Assembly (NCBI GenBank): GCA_022496805.1
Contig: CM040097.1
Coordinates: 23,674,072 to 23,738,071, forward strand
DNA from: Pohlia nutans
Lineage: Eukaryota; Streptophyta; Bryopsida; Bryales; Mniaceae
Length of the DNA stretch: 64,000 nucleotides
Direction: 5' to 3'
Part shown: one piece after another, positions 46,678 to 57,939 of the stretch
Layout of the letters: each line of letters opens with the position of its first letter
How positions within the stretch are numbered: the stretch's first letter is position 1
The notes under the pieces: model-generated
What the model saw: only the letters and a program-made list of their open reading frames with translations
Database searches by the model: none
Told to the model about the DNA's origin: nothing
Position numbers and translations under genes: made by a program

Positions 46678-48753
46678 ATGTCCATACGCCAAAGAGCAAC
46701 ACAATGTTTGGGAAAGCAGCTCCCAGATAAAACGCATAGCCGGTTCTGCTCGCCTTCAAGCCGTTGGCCGGGACACTGTGTCCGGTGGCACGAGGATCAA
46801 GAAAACAGTAAACCGATTCAGACGAGCAGTAGTCGTGTGGCGTCCGAGCGTATCTTCCGGTCGCGAGAAACAGTGAAGGCTTGGCTGGAGTCTAGCCCGA
46901 GCTCCGTGGTTGAGGATGTAGATGATGAGAGCGCTTGCTCTTCCTCATTTGAATCTTTCAGCTCTTCTCCCGCCGGATCTGTCGACCATCTCAGCTGCAC
47001 TAGCCGATTTCCAAAGACCTCTCCTAGCAACGTTAACCCGCGAGGTCATGCTAGGGTAAGCCTTATTATCTTTTATTTGATGTGGCATGGCGGTAGAAAT
47101 AATTCTTTGACTGCTGGATTTTGCAGGACGAACAAAGAATCTGAATTCCGTATTTTAGTTTTTATTGTTTTTGGTTGAGTTGTGCAAAATGAGCGACTGA
47201 CAGTAGATTTTTTGTGTTTCGCCATTGTAGTCAAGAACCATATCTCCTCCTAGATGCACAGCAAACAGAAATTCAGTGGACTTGTCAAGGATTGACTACA
47301 GCAGAGGCAGCTTCCTCATGCTCGCTTTTAAGAATGCACAGTGTAATTATTCTCCAGATTTTTTCCTTTCTTTTGAATTTTGTGAAGTTCATATTTCTTC
47401 CACCATAAAGGGCTGAATCGATGTTGATATTCGTGTTCATCATGCGTAACGTTCTTGTGCTTACACTTGGAATTGTGGCATTTTATCTTAGATCGTGGCT
47501 CTTCATCTCCGCCTGCATTTCAGTATACGTCCGAAGATTTCAGGGACGATCACCTCCCGAACGAGAATGCAGAGGAATGCGATTCTCCTCGAAGCGACTT
47601 CAGCATAACTTCGGAATGGCAGTACATTTTAGCAGCTGCAAATGCAGCAGGCATGAGCACACGCGACTCGTCTGGGAATAACTTTGAATTGGAGAACACG
47701 TGTGAGGTTTTAAACGTCTCCGACCCCGGCTTGGATTCCGCAGTTGGCAATCTTTGCGCACATCCGCATGTGGTGAGAAAGCCCTGCCGGACTCGGTCTA
47801 TGGAGCTTCCACGCGTAGAGCGTTATACGTAATCGCTCTGCGAGTGGCGAGTTGGAAAACATGTTGGTGGACGACGAGTACACGGTACTAACTGATTCAA
47901 TTAACCTTGAGCCAAGGCGAGCACATGCGAACATAATTTATGGTATACCACTAAGCCTTTCTTGCGGTTCTATATGCTTATTATTTATTGTTATTGTGAT
48001 GGTCGGAAACGACCTCTGTATTCAACTTTAGAAGGATCTTTTTTACGCAAGTCTGCTGTGTATGCACACAATGTGAGGATTATTCTAGTGTGCGTTTATT
48101 CATGATATGAATGTCGTTGCAATTTTCAGATCAAACTTGTCTTCAGATGTTATCGAGGAGAAACTCGAGAAGTCCCGATTCCATGAGAGAAGCAGTTGAA
48201 CAAGGTCCAAAACGAGGAGTGCTAAGCAGTGCTGCGGCTCGGGAGGAAACGAAGTTTTTGAAGCTAATCTGTCGGTGAGTTCAATATCTTTGTATCATGA
48301 AAATGCTCTGCGTTGAGGATGTCATAAAGTTGGAAGGAGTCGGTGCTAGATGCAGCGGTAATAGCGATTAATTAGTCTTTTGCGATTAATATGAATTGGT
48401 TGTGCTTATCGATCTCCTTTGTTCAGTTTATCCTGAGTTGTCATCTGAGATTTTACTATTCAATTCGGTTAATTAACTGGATTCAAATATCGTCTTTTGC
48501 GAACAGATTCGAAAGTGAGCAGGTAAAAACGAAGTTCTGGAAAGATCATCAACTAGCAAAAGCAAATTCTGCAGTGAACCAAGTCGAGGTTCGTGAAGTG
48601 CCACCAAGCAATGTTCCTCGTGGCTGTCTATTCCTCGGTAGAACCTCATCAATTTCGCGAGTTGTTACGGACTCCAAATCAATCAGCTTCTGCCAATTAC
48701 TACGGTTTTGCCACTCGATAGCGGAGAAATTTGTCAGCGGTTCACAATTTTAA
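46678..48753 (+). CDS. unrecognised serine-rich 428-residue protein
   Basis: Exons 46678-47055, 47231-47342, 47492-47772, 47819-47942, 48130-48274 and 48507-48753 (TAA) join with GT-AG sites and consistent phase to 429 codons. The fourth intron (47773-47818) is only 46 nt. Without it the frame would break, so either it is a real micro-intron or exon 3 carries a one-base frameshift. Residues 1-65 are basic. Residues 69-110 are acidic and Ser-rich after KAWLESSPSSVVEDVDDE. Exon 3 has SPRSDFSITSEWQYILAAAN, exon 4 part RNRSASGELENMLVDDEYTV, and exon 5 part ETKFLKLICR runs into RFESEQVKTKFWK. The layout loosely recalls plant disordered proteins of the DUF4378/TRM type, but I cannot assign it. No signal peptide or membrane segment is seen. 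Confidence 0.65.
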
Positions 48754-49087
48754 CTTAAATGTACAATGTGCAAGCTTCATCAAACACGCTCAGAGACAGA
48801 AGCTCAAGATAGAAATAGAACTACGGCTGACACCAGGCTTTAGGACATGAACAATGTGTACTGTAAAAATCGATCTCAGCGAGTTTTGATAGGATGTACA
48901 CTATTCAAGGCGAAGCTCTCACAACGCTTTTAAGATTAGAATCTGAGGGACCACCTACTTCAAATTGTATACACTTTAGTGCAAAAAGCAATTCTTCACA
49001 AGATCCATCTGTTACTGTGTAGACTAGAATTGATTTTGTACAATACAGATTTTGTTCATTTCAATTTGTACTGCAAATTCTACTACC

Positions 49088-49093
49088 AATAAA
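49088..49093 (+). terminator. polyadenylation signal
   Basis: AATAAA about 335 bp downstream of the TAA of the 428-residue gene, in a T-rich context with no competing AATAAA before it that I noticed. Confidence 0.5.
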
Positions 49094-49329
49094 ACATGCA
49101 ACTGTATCCTTCAGTCTCATTTTCTCTTGGTTATCCTTCTAGTGCCGAAGATGCTATAGCACTTTGATATCCAGCTGTACAAATTTGTTTTTACCTTATA
49201 TGTTTTTCTGTTAAGAGATACAATTTTTCAAAGAGATCCAACACTTCACTTGGAACATTATAATGTGTATAGGGAGGTATTCTGCATATGTTGAAATCAC
49301 ATGAAGGTGCTATATTTTAGACTTCAACA

Positions 49330-49735
49330 TTTGGTGAAAACATTCTAAGTACCCGACAATACTATTTATAATGTTTTAGTGATAATAGAGTTACCCTAAA
49401 ACAAATTAAAGATGTAATTGAATAAGATACCATGTGTTTTGCTTTAATATATCATCTCAAAAATCTTCAACAAAAATCTTCAAGTGTAACTTTCATGTAA
49501 CATCTACATGATTTTACACATTGTAACTTGCCACATTGCGTATTATGTAAAGGTTACATGAATGTTACATTTGTAACTTTCATGTATGCTTTCCATTGTA
49601 ATTATCATATAAATGTTTTAAAAATAAACGTTACAAAATTTCTAGGTAAATGTTGTATAATTTTTACATAATGTTCATTTAAATGTTCTATAAAAATTGT
49701 TGTAAGATTGTTACATAAAATTTATGTGGATGTTT
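49330..49735. repeat. left inverted arm with TGTAAC repeats
   Basis: 49330-49445 is inverted relative to 57010-57090 (shared TTTAGGGTAACTCTA and AAACACATGGTATCT on the complementary strand). It is followed by an irregular array of TGTAAC, TACATGA and ATGTTACA motifs up to about 49735. The same motif array reappears at 54970-55640. Confidence 0.7.
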
Positions 49736-49768
49736 AAAGTATGAGCCTTATGGAACTTTCTTTGACAG

Positions 49769-50177
49769 GCACAAGACTCATACTGATCATGTTTGTTTTA
49801 GAGCTGCGATTTTTTGCAACTTTATGTACATGATGTGTCAAACGTATAAGTTGGTGGTCAATGTCAATCGTTTTGAGGAGTGGAAGCCGGAGTTTTGGAT
49901 TGCCATTAAAATGCAGTATCGTTGTACGCGGTGGAATTGAGTTTTGGAGGCGATGGCCATCACTCATTTCTTGTATGGTGCACACGGTTGCTTCATCAAT
50001 GAGTTCAATGGCACAAGGAAAATTGCTTTTACGCAGTTCCTTAAGGCCCAGCGCACCGGGAACACCAGTCTAATGGAGGATGACGATGTCCGGAAGGCTG
50101 TGGAGAAGATGGAGGCTGAAAAGCTGAAGAAAAGTATCCTGGATCGGGATCATTACCGAAATCGACCCAAACAATGA
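49769..50177 (+). pseudogene. transposon-type protein, last exon, with one in-frame TGA
   Basis: After acceptor TTTGACAG (49768) a frame runs to TGA 50175-50177 with one internal TGA at 49938-49940, most simply a TGG to TGA change. The first half is Cys- and aromatic-rich (FCNFMYMMCQTYKLVVNVN). The second half reads THFLYGAHGCFINEFNGTRK and then a charged helix (VEKMEAEKLKKS). I do not recognise the family. Its position inside a repeat-bounded composite points to a mobile-element gene. Confidence 0.5.
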
Positions 50178-51312
50178 AGTCATTTGGACTGGAGACATTT
50201 GTATAGTTTTTGATTTTTTGTTGTTTGTTGCTTCTTATAGACAGTAGTTAACTTGCCAGGGGGTCAAGTTTTTAAAGGAGGGGGCTAATGTAGTGTGAAC
50301 ACTTATAGAATCTATTTGATTTTAATTAGAATGTCATGAAGACTATATAAAATTATAGTAATATTTATAGGTTAATATATATTAAGTAAGGATTCTCAAT
50401 TGGACTTAGGGAGTGCATTTGTGTATTTGAATAAGTGAATAGATATACAATGTGTAAGTCAGGATTGAGATTCTTTAAGAATTAAATATGCATAGTGACG
50501 ACTATGTATAAACGGGAGTGAGACCAAGGAAGTCGATAGCTAGTGAGTGAACCTAGAGTGTTTTGAACTTCGCTGTGGTGCATTGCCTTATAATATATTA
50601 CCCTGGGAATTTAAAGATTCAAAATGAATCTTGTTTAATAAGAATTGTACAACCAAAATATAGAGAGTCAAATTGACATTGGATATTTTATACAACGAGT
50701 GATCTATGATATTAGCAAGTCATAGTGATAAAGAGTGAATCCATAAGGACCGGCCATCTTTCTGAAATAATTATTCTTTATAAACTTTACTTTAGATTGA
50801 TAGTGTAGATCCTCGTGAGTTATAATGGGATCAATGTCATTGTAGTGTCCTAAGACATCGGGATACGTGAATTCTTAAAGTGTAAAAAGTGCACTAAATA
50901 AATAAAAAATGCGAGATGGCGCAAGATGAAGTATATAAAGACTTAAGCAAAAGACTTATATGAGATAAGAATATTCTTTTTTAATTTAAGCAAAATATAA
51001 TATAGGATAAGATAGATGTGAATTTATAAATAGACATAAGAAAAGTGAGGACTATAAAGTATGGATACTTGGAACAACATATGTCTATTTGACTCACATT
51101 GGATATTATAAAAAAGGGTGTCTCCCCTTTTTGTGACTATTTGACCTTAAGATAAGACATGACTGTTGCATATGTAAGGAAAATATATGACTGGAACTAG
51201 TTATAGGCGAGAGCCCCTATCCTATTCTAACATAAGATAAGGTTTATTAACATTAGGTAATTGAGTCTAATTATCTTCACCCTTATAAGTGACTTTAGCG
51301 ATTTATTCTTAA
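50178..51312. other. AT-rich spacer inside the composite element
   Basis: It contains many TATAAG and GATAAG strings but no repeat with clear ends and no coding frame. Confidence 0.5.
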
Positions 51313-52257
51313 ACGATTCAATCTTTCCCCTTAAAAGAACTCTGCCAGAAAAGCTCACGTGGGTTAGAATTCCTTTTTGAACTTTTCTGTACTACAGAGA
51401 GATTACATAATGTAGAGAGGAATCTGGAAGCCATTGATGAAGTGAAATGGTTGGCAACATATTTGAAAGAATTTCCAAATATGAACAGGGATAATGAGAG
51501 GGCGAAACCGTTTTGGGTGGATGAGCCGGGAAGAGATACAAATGGAGTCATTGAACTAGATGGAGTAGTTGAAGGGGACGATGACACAAATGCAATGAAT
51601 GTGGAGGTCGGTTTAATCATGGCAACTATGCCAAATCTAGAAGCTTAAAGGAACTTCGGTCCTCGGAGGGGGAGACCTTCGGCAGTGGTCGTGACAACGG
51701 CACCAAGGAGAAGAACTGTTGTTGCTATGGATGGAGTAACAACCACAACATCTACTGTAGGAGCTGAAGATCCTTTTCCACCGTTCAATCCGGAGAGTGA
51801 TATTAGAGTTGGGCACTTTGTGAGTCCCACCGTGGAACCAGTAGAAGTGCAAGTTGGCGTACCTTTTTATATGGGGAAGGTGTTGGAGTTTGGACAAAGC
51901 AAATGGGCTACAAAGATGAAGGTTGTGAGGTATTGGCCCATGAGAGGACGGGGAATGCAAGACGAGCAGGGATCTAGTAGAGCAAGGCATACGAATTGCA
52001 TGGAAGCATTTTGGAAGCCATCTAGTGAGGAACACGGATGGGTTGTCAAAGACGCGGTTATATTTTCATGGGAAAATGTTCCGATAAGAACAAGGGGTGG
52101 GCTTGTACAAGAGAACAATATGCGAGTGCATGGCGAGATGCCGGAGGCGAAGATCAAAATTCAAACAGAGACAAAACCGCATTTGGTGGAGTATATTGCA
52201 CTACAATTGGAAGAAATGAACAATGAACATTTGCAGAATGACCTAGATGCATATTAA
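51313..52257 (+). pseudogene. transposon-type protein, C-terminal part, with one in-frame TAA
   Basis: A single plus frame is open from 51313 to TAA 52255-52257, interrupted only by TAA at 51646-51648. The first part has helical FELFCTTERLHNVERNLEAI and WLATYLKEF. The second part, after a basic linker (GPRRGRPS), reads VGHFVSPTVEP...PFYMGKVLEFGQ...MKVVRYWPM...DAVIFSWENVP. This order resembles the small beta-barrel (BAH/SH3-like) domains at the C-terminus of some transposon proteins. The resemblance is structural guesswork, and no catalytic motif is visible. Confidence 0.5.
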
Positions 52258-52591
52258 TAGGATTAGTACGTCGTATGAAACATATAGTACTATGAGCTGC
52301 ATTACGTAGTAGCAATAGCCATATAGTATAGCGCAATGTGTATTATTCGGTTGATCGTACATGGGTGATTTGAATGACTTGATGTTTTGGTAGAAAATGT
52401 AGATAACTTTGTATCCATTTTTGACTATCTCCCCTAATACATTGGATTGGAGTAAATGAAGTATCAATGCAACATTTAATGTATGTGTGACCAAATTTGT
52501 ATGATTGGAGTAAGTTGAAACCTCCAAAATTCCCACTGTAACACTTCATCAATTCCCGGCCTGTAAAACCTACGAGTACCAAAATTATATG

Positions 52592-52613
52592 CCCCCCCCC
52601 CCCCCCCCCCCCC
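52592..52613. repeat. 22-base poly-C run
   Basis: Uninterrupted C residues in otherwise AT-rich DNA, about 30 bp before a foldback-element end. Confidence 0.95.
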
Positions 52614-52639
52614 GCAACTTCAAAAGGTACATTTCTGTT

Positions 52640-52701
52640 CGACGGGCGACAAGTGCATTGTCATATGGCTAAGTGCAAAAATTCCTAATTCAGTGTTTTA
52701 T
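52640..52701. mobile_element. solo foldback-element end
   Basis: GTGCATTGTCATATGGCTAA, GTGCAAAAATTCC and TAATTCAGTGTT match the terminus at 40326-40371. It directly abuts a truncated type D TTAA element. Confidence 0.6.
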
Positions 52702-53296
52702 GTGAATTTTGATGGCAGCAACTTCAGGGGCTTGTATCTCCTTCATCCCAAGTCCGTTTTCAATAAAAACTTGTTGGATTGAATTACCCTGAAGTCTAGT
52801 TATCATGGTAAAATTTTCATGTCAATCCATGTTGTTATGAATGTTTGGGAGTCATTTTAGTGCACGGGTCTAGTTTGGACACTTTTTGCTTTTTGGTTCA
52901 AATGGGTCACTCTTTGGGCTACTTTTTGACATTGCAAGGCCATTTTAGGAAACATTAAATTTTTCATGAGGTTTTTTTGGTACCAATGTGTTTATATGAT
53001 GATTTTGAACTACTTTATAGTTCAAAGTTTTTTCATTTGAGTAATTTTGAAAACGAATTTCACCTCTAACTGTGTTGCTAGGAAAATTTCAGCATCCTTT
53101 TTTAGCACTAAAACACTATGATCTTGCAATCTATATATGGCCAAATGACCCCAAAATTGATCTACATGATCTACAACATGTATGTTACAAGATTGTACAG
53201 TTGAGATTTCTATACCTCACTTACATTTAAACCTATAACACATCAAAAGCGATGATGATTTTAAGCCCAAAAAAGCTAGGGACCCTTAGGGGTTAA
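52702..53296 (-). mobile_element. TTAA-family MITE, type D, truncated
   Basis: It is the inverted counterpart of 24312-24910 (GGCTTGTATCTCCTTCATCC, CACATCAAAAGCGATGATG). It ends GACCCTTAGGGG with TTAA at 53293-53296. The other terminus is replaced by the foldback end. Confidence 0.8.
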
Positions 53297-53332
53297 AGAT
53301 CGTACATACATGGTGTGAACCCCATTAGGTCC

Positions 53333-53779
53333 TTAACTCCTAAATGCCTATAGGTTTTGGGCAGTACCTAAATTTATTATAATATGAGGTTTTTTTAACT
53401 TTTTTGAGCTTCAACTCTATAGAGCATATGTAAGACATCTATATAGTTAAATTTGAAATAAAATGCCTAGATATTTTTCAAATGAAGTTACAAAAAAAAA
53501 CTTTGAAAATTCACTATAATTACAATTTTGATACTCTCAACAAGGGTCTTTGGACTTTGGCCTCTATTGTGAAGGGTCGAGAGGCCGAATTGTTGACACA
53601 TAGATCAAAAGCAGGCATCATAAGACTAGAATCATGGTCTGATTTAATTATTAATAAAATTACAGTCCATAGAGTGATTTTTTTTAACTTGTATATTTAA
53701 GCAAAATTCACTTTTGCATAAATCCAGTCTGGAAATCTGACGGGGTCATTAATAGTATTAAATATCAGTATGTTCTCCT
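53333..53779. mobile_element. TTAA-family left end, remnant
   Basis: TTAA at 53333-53336 is followed by CTCCTAAATGCC. No right terminus is found before the type B element that starts at 53780. The body does not match types A-E closely. Confidence 0.5.
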
Positions 53780-54200
53780 TTAACCCTTAAACGTCAAGAG
53801 GGCCTGGGCGGGGCAGCCCGAAAGAAATCTAAATTTTTGGAGGAGGAAAAAAATGACAAAAAAAAAAAACAAAAAAACTTTTTTTTTTTTTTTTTTTTTT
53901 GGTTTTTTTGGAAAAACGGCTCAGCTGGCCAGCATTATTGCGGCACTATAGCACTGCGGCACTTTTCAGGAAACGACCTCAACTACCCCAACTCAACTCC
54001 TGTTCATTTTGATAACTTCGATTGTTTGCCAACGTTTCTACAATCTCCCAAATGAGGCGCAAATTTGGAATTTAGATTGCTTTTTCAGTAGCTTTCCAAC
54101 GCACCAATCCAGGATTTATTTGGTTGAGAAAATCTACTTTTTCCTTGATTATTCTCTTTTAAATAAGCCCGTGGGACTTACCTTGACGTTTAAGGGTTAA
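53780..54200. mobile_element. TTAA-family MITE, type B, complete
   Basis: TTAA at 53780-53783 and 54197-54200 flank 413 bp ending CCCTTAAACGTCAAG and CTTGACGTTTAAGGG. It shares GGGCGGGGCAGCCCG with the other type B copies and contains a T run of about 22. Confidence 0.9.
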
Positions 54201-54299
54201 ACGAATCGTATACACAGTTTTAGCTCTCTAATTCACAGGAACATTTCAAATGCTTGCACTACTTCCAAAGTAGGAGAAATACTCCGCAAAATAGGGGAT

Positions 54300-54834
54300 T
54301 TAACCCTTAACTGCCTGAGCGTCCATTTTTTGGACGATGTACAGATTTCATTCATAATTTCTCATCCGTCATGCACTTTTTGCAGTAAGGAATTTTTATT
54401 GTAGATTCTATGGGAAGTTTGCTTCATGCATATGTGATCCAATTAGAAAAGGGATGATTTGTGAAAAATTTATGTCTCATTTCATGTTGTAGTGATTCAC
54501 CCAAAATTTTGAAGATTTCAGTGTAAAAGTGCTCTAAAAAAAATCAACTCATAAAATTAAGCAACCAAAAAATCTCCAAAAATCACTACACTTAGAGTAT
54601 TACATTTCAACCAATCACGAAAAATTTCTTCCGTAGATTATTTCACGTTTCAAATTTTATACAAAATTATTGGTAATAGCAATCATAGATCTAACTTTAT
54701 GAATAGAATCTAAAATTCATAATGTACAACTTTTTTCATATATCAAGTTCAAAATATCCCTCTAAGTTGCATTTTATAATGCATCTTTGCAAAACTGCCG
54801 AATTTGGAGAGGGCTCTAGGCATTTAGGGGTTAA
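54300..54834 (+). mobile_element. TTAA-family MITE, type A, complete
   Basis: TTAA at 54300-54303 and 54831-54834 flank 527 bp ending CCCTTAACTGCC and GGCATTTAGGGG. Just inside the left end GCGTCCATTTTTTGGACGAT forms a short hairpin seen in several copies. Confidence 0.9.
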
Positions 54835-54969
54835 GACTATGAGCAAAGAAATTGTGAACGACGCACTTGGTATTTATATATGTACGTTTTTACGAATGGC
54901 AAGATTTTTGTAACTTGCAACGATCTACATTTGTGCGTAGTTTTAAGTAGAGTGTGTGGAACCTAGTGA

Positions 54970-55640
54970 GCAAACGGAACCACATATTATTATTTTTTTG
55001 ATTTATTTATGTAGCACCTACATGATAACATGATTTATGTAACATCTATGTAAACTTTATGTAACATGTACATGATTCTTCCATGTAACTTTATGTAACA
55101 TTTGCATGATTCTTCCAAGTGAAAAGTGTATGTAATATCTATGTAAACTTTATACAAATCTTATTTAAAACTCATATTTGATTATGCTACAAATATCATG
55201 TAACTTTTTTATGCATGGTATGTACATGTGCATATCTTACAGTTTAATACAATCAACATAAAGATCATGTATTAACAAGAATATGCGGACCAATCAAAAT
55301 TGTTATAGAATATTTACATTTGAACGGTTTATGTAGATGTTATATAAAGTGTACAAGCAAAAGTTTGCATAAAAAACATGTGCAAATTTCATTTATAAAT
55401 CCTACACAAAAAAATATACTTTTTATATAAGAGTTACATATTTCTTCCAATCATAAAATATTTGTAAGATTTACATGATTTGTGTGCAGATTGCACATTC
55501 CTAAATATTATTTGTAAATTAAAATGGAGATTTCATGTAGATGTTACATGATTTGTATATTGTATTGTTGTAAATGTTACAAATTGTAACATCTACATGA
55601 TATCCATAGTGCAAGTTACACACATGGATTTTTGTAATGA
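54970..55640. repeat. TGTAAC/TACATGA motif array
   Basis: Irregular repetition of ATGTAACATCTACATGA-like words and shorter derivatives over about 650 bp. The array matches the one at 49490-49735 and looks like a sub-terminal repeat region of the composite. Confidence 0.7.
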
Positions 55641-55795
55641 TTCACTCTAAATAGTTATAAGGTATGGAAGAGCCTGGTGATCTCTCATTATTAGGTGTGT
55701 AAGAGCTTGGTAGTTTTCAAACTCATGAAAAACTAGTTTAGCCGTATTTCTTAACAACTAAACTAGCTTTTACGAGTTTGAAGACCACCAAGCTC

Positions 55796-56373
55796 TTAAC
55801 CCTTAAGTGCCTAAAGCATCCATTTTTTGGATGATGTACATATTTCATTCATATTTTCTCATCAATCATGCACTTTTTGTACTGTAGATTCTTTACTATA
55901 GATTTTATGGGAAGTTAGCTTCATTCATATGTGATCTGATTAGAAACAGGATGATTTGTGAAATTTTTATGCCTCATTTCATGTTGTATTGATTCACCCA
56001 AAATTTCGAAGATTTCAATGTAAAAGTGCTCTTAAACAAGTCAACTCATAAAATTAAGCAACCAAAAAATCTCCAAAAATCACTACACCTAGAGTATCAC
56101 ATTTCAACCAACCACAACAAATTTCATTCACAGATTGTCAATATCTTATTCGTAATCAAATTACAAAAGATTTTTGAATTTTGAGTTTTAAATTTTATGC
56201 AAAAATATTGGTGATAGCAATCATAGATTCAACCATATGAATAGAATCTAAAATTCATAATGTATGACTTTTGTTCATACATCAAGTTCAATATATCCGT
56301 CTTAGTTGCATTTTATAATGCATCTTTGCAAAACTACCAAATTTGGAAAGAGCCTCAAGCATTTAGGGGTTAA
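55796..56373 (+). mobile_element. TTAA-family MITE, type A, complete
   Basis: TTAA at 55796-55799 and 56370-56373 flank 570 bp ending CCCTTAAGTGCC and AGCATTTAGGGG. The right TTAA is shared with the next copy. Confidence 0.9.
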
Positions 56374-56945
56374 CCCCTAACTGCCCAACCACGCATATTT
56401 TGCATGATGTACGGATTTGAAGTTTGTTTTCTTATCCATCATGCACTTTTTGCAGTGTGGATTTTTTATTGAAACTTTTATAGGAAGTTAGCTCCATGGA
56501 TGTGTGATCCGATTAGAAAGGGGATGATTTGTGAAATTTTTATGCCTTGTTTCATGTTGTAGTGTTCCACCCAAAATTTTGAAGATTTTAGTCTAAAAGT
56601 GCTCTCGAAAAAGTCAAGTACTAAAATTAAGCAACCAAAAAATCTCCAAAAATCACTACACTTAGAGTATTACATTTCAACCCATCACAACAAATTTCAT
56701 TATTAGATTGTCAATATCTTATTCGTAATCATATTACAAAAGAATGTTAAATTTTAAGTTTGAAATTTAATACACAAATATTGGTGATAGCAATCGCAAA
56801 TCTAACCGTATGGATAGAATCTAAAATGCATAATGTACAACTTTTATTCATTCATCAACTTGAAAATATTCCTCTTAGTTGCATTTTATAATGCATCTTT
56901 GGAAAATTGCCAAATCTGAAAAGGGTGAGAAAGTTTAGGAATTAA
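56370..56945 (+). mobile_element. TTAA-family MITE, type A, complete
   Basis: TTAA at 56370-56373 and 56942-56945 flank 568 bp ending CCCCTAACTGCC and AAAGTTTAGGA, the right end slightly degraded. It has the same orientation as its left neighbour. Confidence 0.88.
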
Positions 56946-57322
56946 ACACCTAATAATGAAAGACCACTAAGCTCTTCCACATCTTATAACTATTTAGAGT
57001 GAACAAATAAGAATTTGTTAAAATAAAACACATGGTATCTAATTCAAACACAACTTTTGTTTTAGGGTAACTCTAATATATCTCGTTCCCTTCACAATAA
57101 GTTCTCAATCACTCTAATTGAATTGTTTACAACATTTTCAGTGATTTTTCAAAACAATGGCATTGCTTGGAGTATGCTGATTGTGTATAAATCAATTTAG
57201 GATGTCTATGAAGCATTTGCAACATTCATAAAAATCAGCTCACATATAAAGGTGATGTCAATCGAAACTTAATATTGGTAATAGAAACTACATATTTTGA
57301 CCAATTTCAAAATATATGCATT

Positions 57323-57909
57323 TTAACCCCTAAACGTCCCAGCGTCCGATTTCTGGACGACGAACAGATTCCAACTCACACTACATTCACATTACTTCAT
57401 GGATGAAACTCATTCAATTTTTTGAAAATACTTTATGAAGTTCTTGTCCTATCTAACGGTTGGATTTGGTGTTACTAGTGTACATATTTTTTTTAGATTA
57501 AAAATGTGGAAGTATGTCAAGCAGTTGACCAAGCCAAAATTGCATTGACTTTAGTTCAAAAGTGAGCTTGCTAAAATGAGGTCATAAATTGAAGTAACAC
57601 AAAACTTTCAAAAAATCACCATTTCAAGAGTATCTCATTTCAAATCCATTCCAACAAATTTCACTCGAAATATATCAATATTTTGTTTGTAATCAAATTT
57701 AGAAGGAAATTTTAATTATAACTTTGAAATTTTATAATTAAATATCAGTGATGGCGTAGGTGAATCTAACCGTACAGATGGAACCTAAAATTCAATATCT
57801 ACAACTTTCATTTGTATAACAATTCCGAAATATTCTTCTAAAAAGAATTTTATAATGATTTTTCTCAAACTGTCAATTCTGGGGATACCCTGGGACGTCT
57901 AGGGGTTAA
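57323..57909. mobile_element. TTAA-family MITE, type C, complete
   Basis: TTAA at 57323-57326 and 57906-57909 flank 579 bp ending CCCCTAAACGTCCC and GGGACGTCTAGGGG. The interior matches the copy inside the mariner foldback. Confidence 0.9.
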
Positions 57910-57939
57910 ACATTGCAGCAATCAAAATTTGGTCACCTA

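Larger units (their letters stand above)
55630..57003. mobile_element. two-level hairpin element interrupted by two TTAA copies
   Basis: Outer arms are 55630-55697 (ACTCTAAATAGTTATAAGG...) and 56946-57003 (...CTTATAACTATTTAGAGT). Inner arms are 55698-55740 and 55753-55797 (AAGAGCTTGGTAGTTTTC against GAAGACCACCAAGCTCTT). The right outer arm is separated from the rest by the tandem TTAA elements at 55796-56945. Removing them restores a continuous symmetric hairpin. Confidence 0.8.

Noticed and set aside
10438..57909. CCCTAAA strings as interstitial telomere repeats
   Set aside because: They occur singly as part of TTAACCCCTAAA termini with a mirrored partner about 570 bp away, not as tandem telomere arrays.
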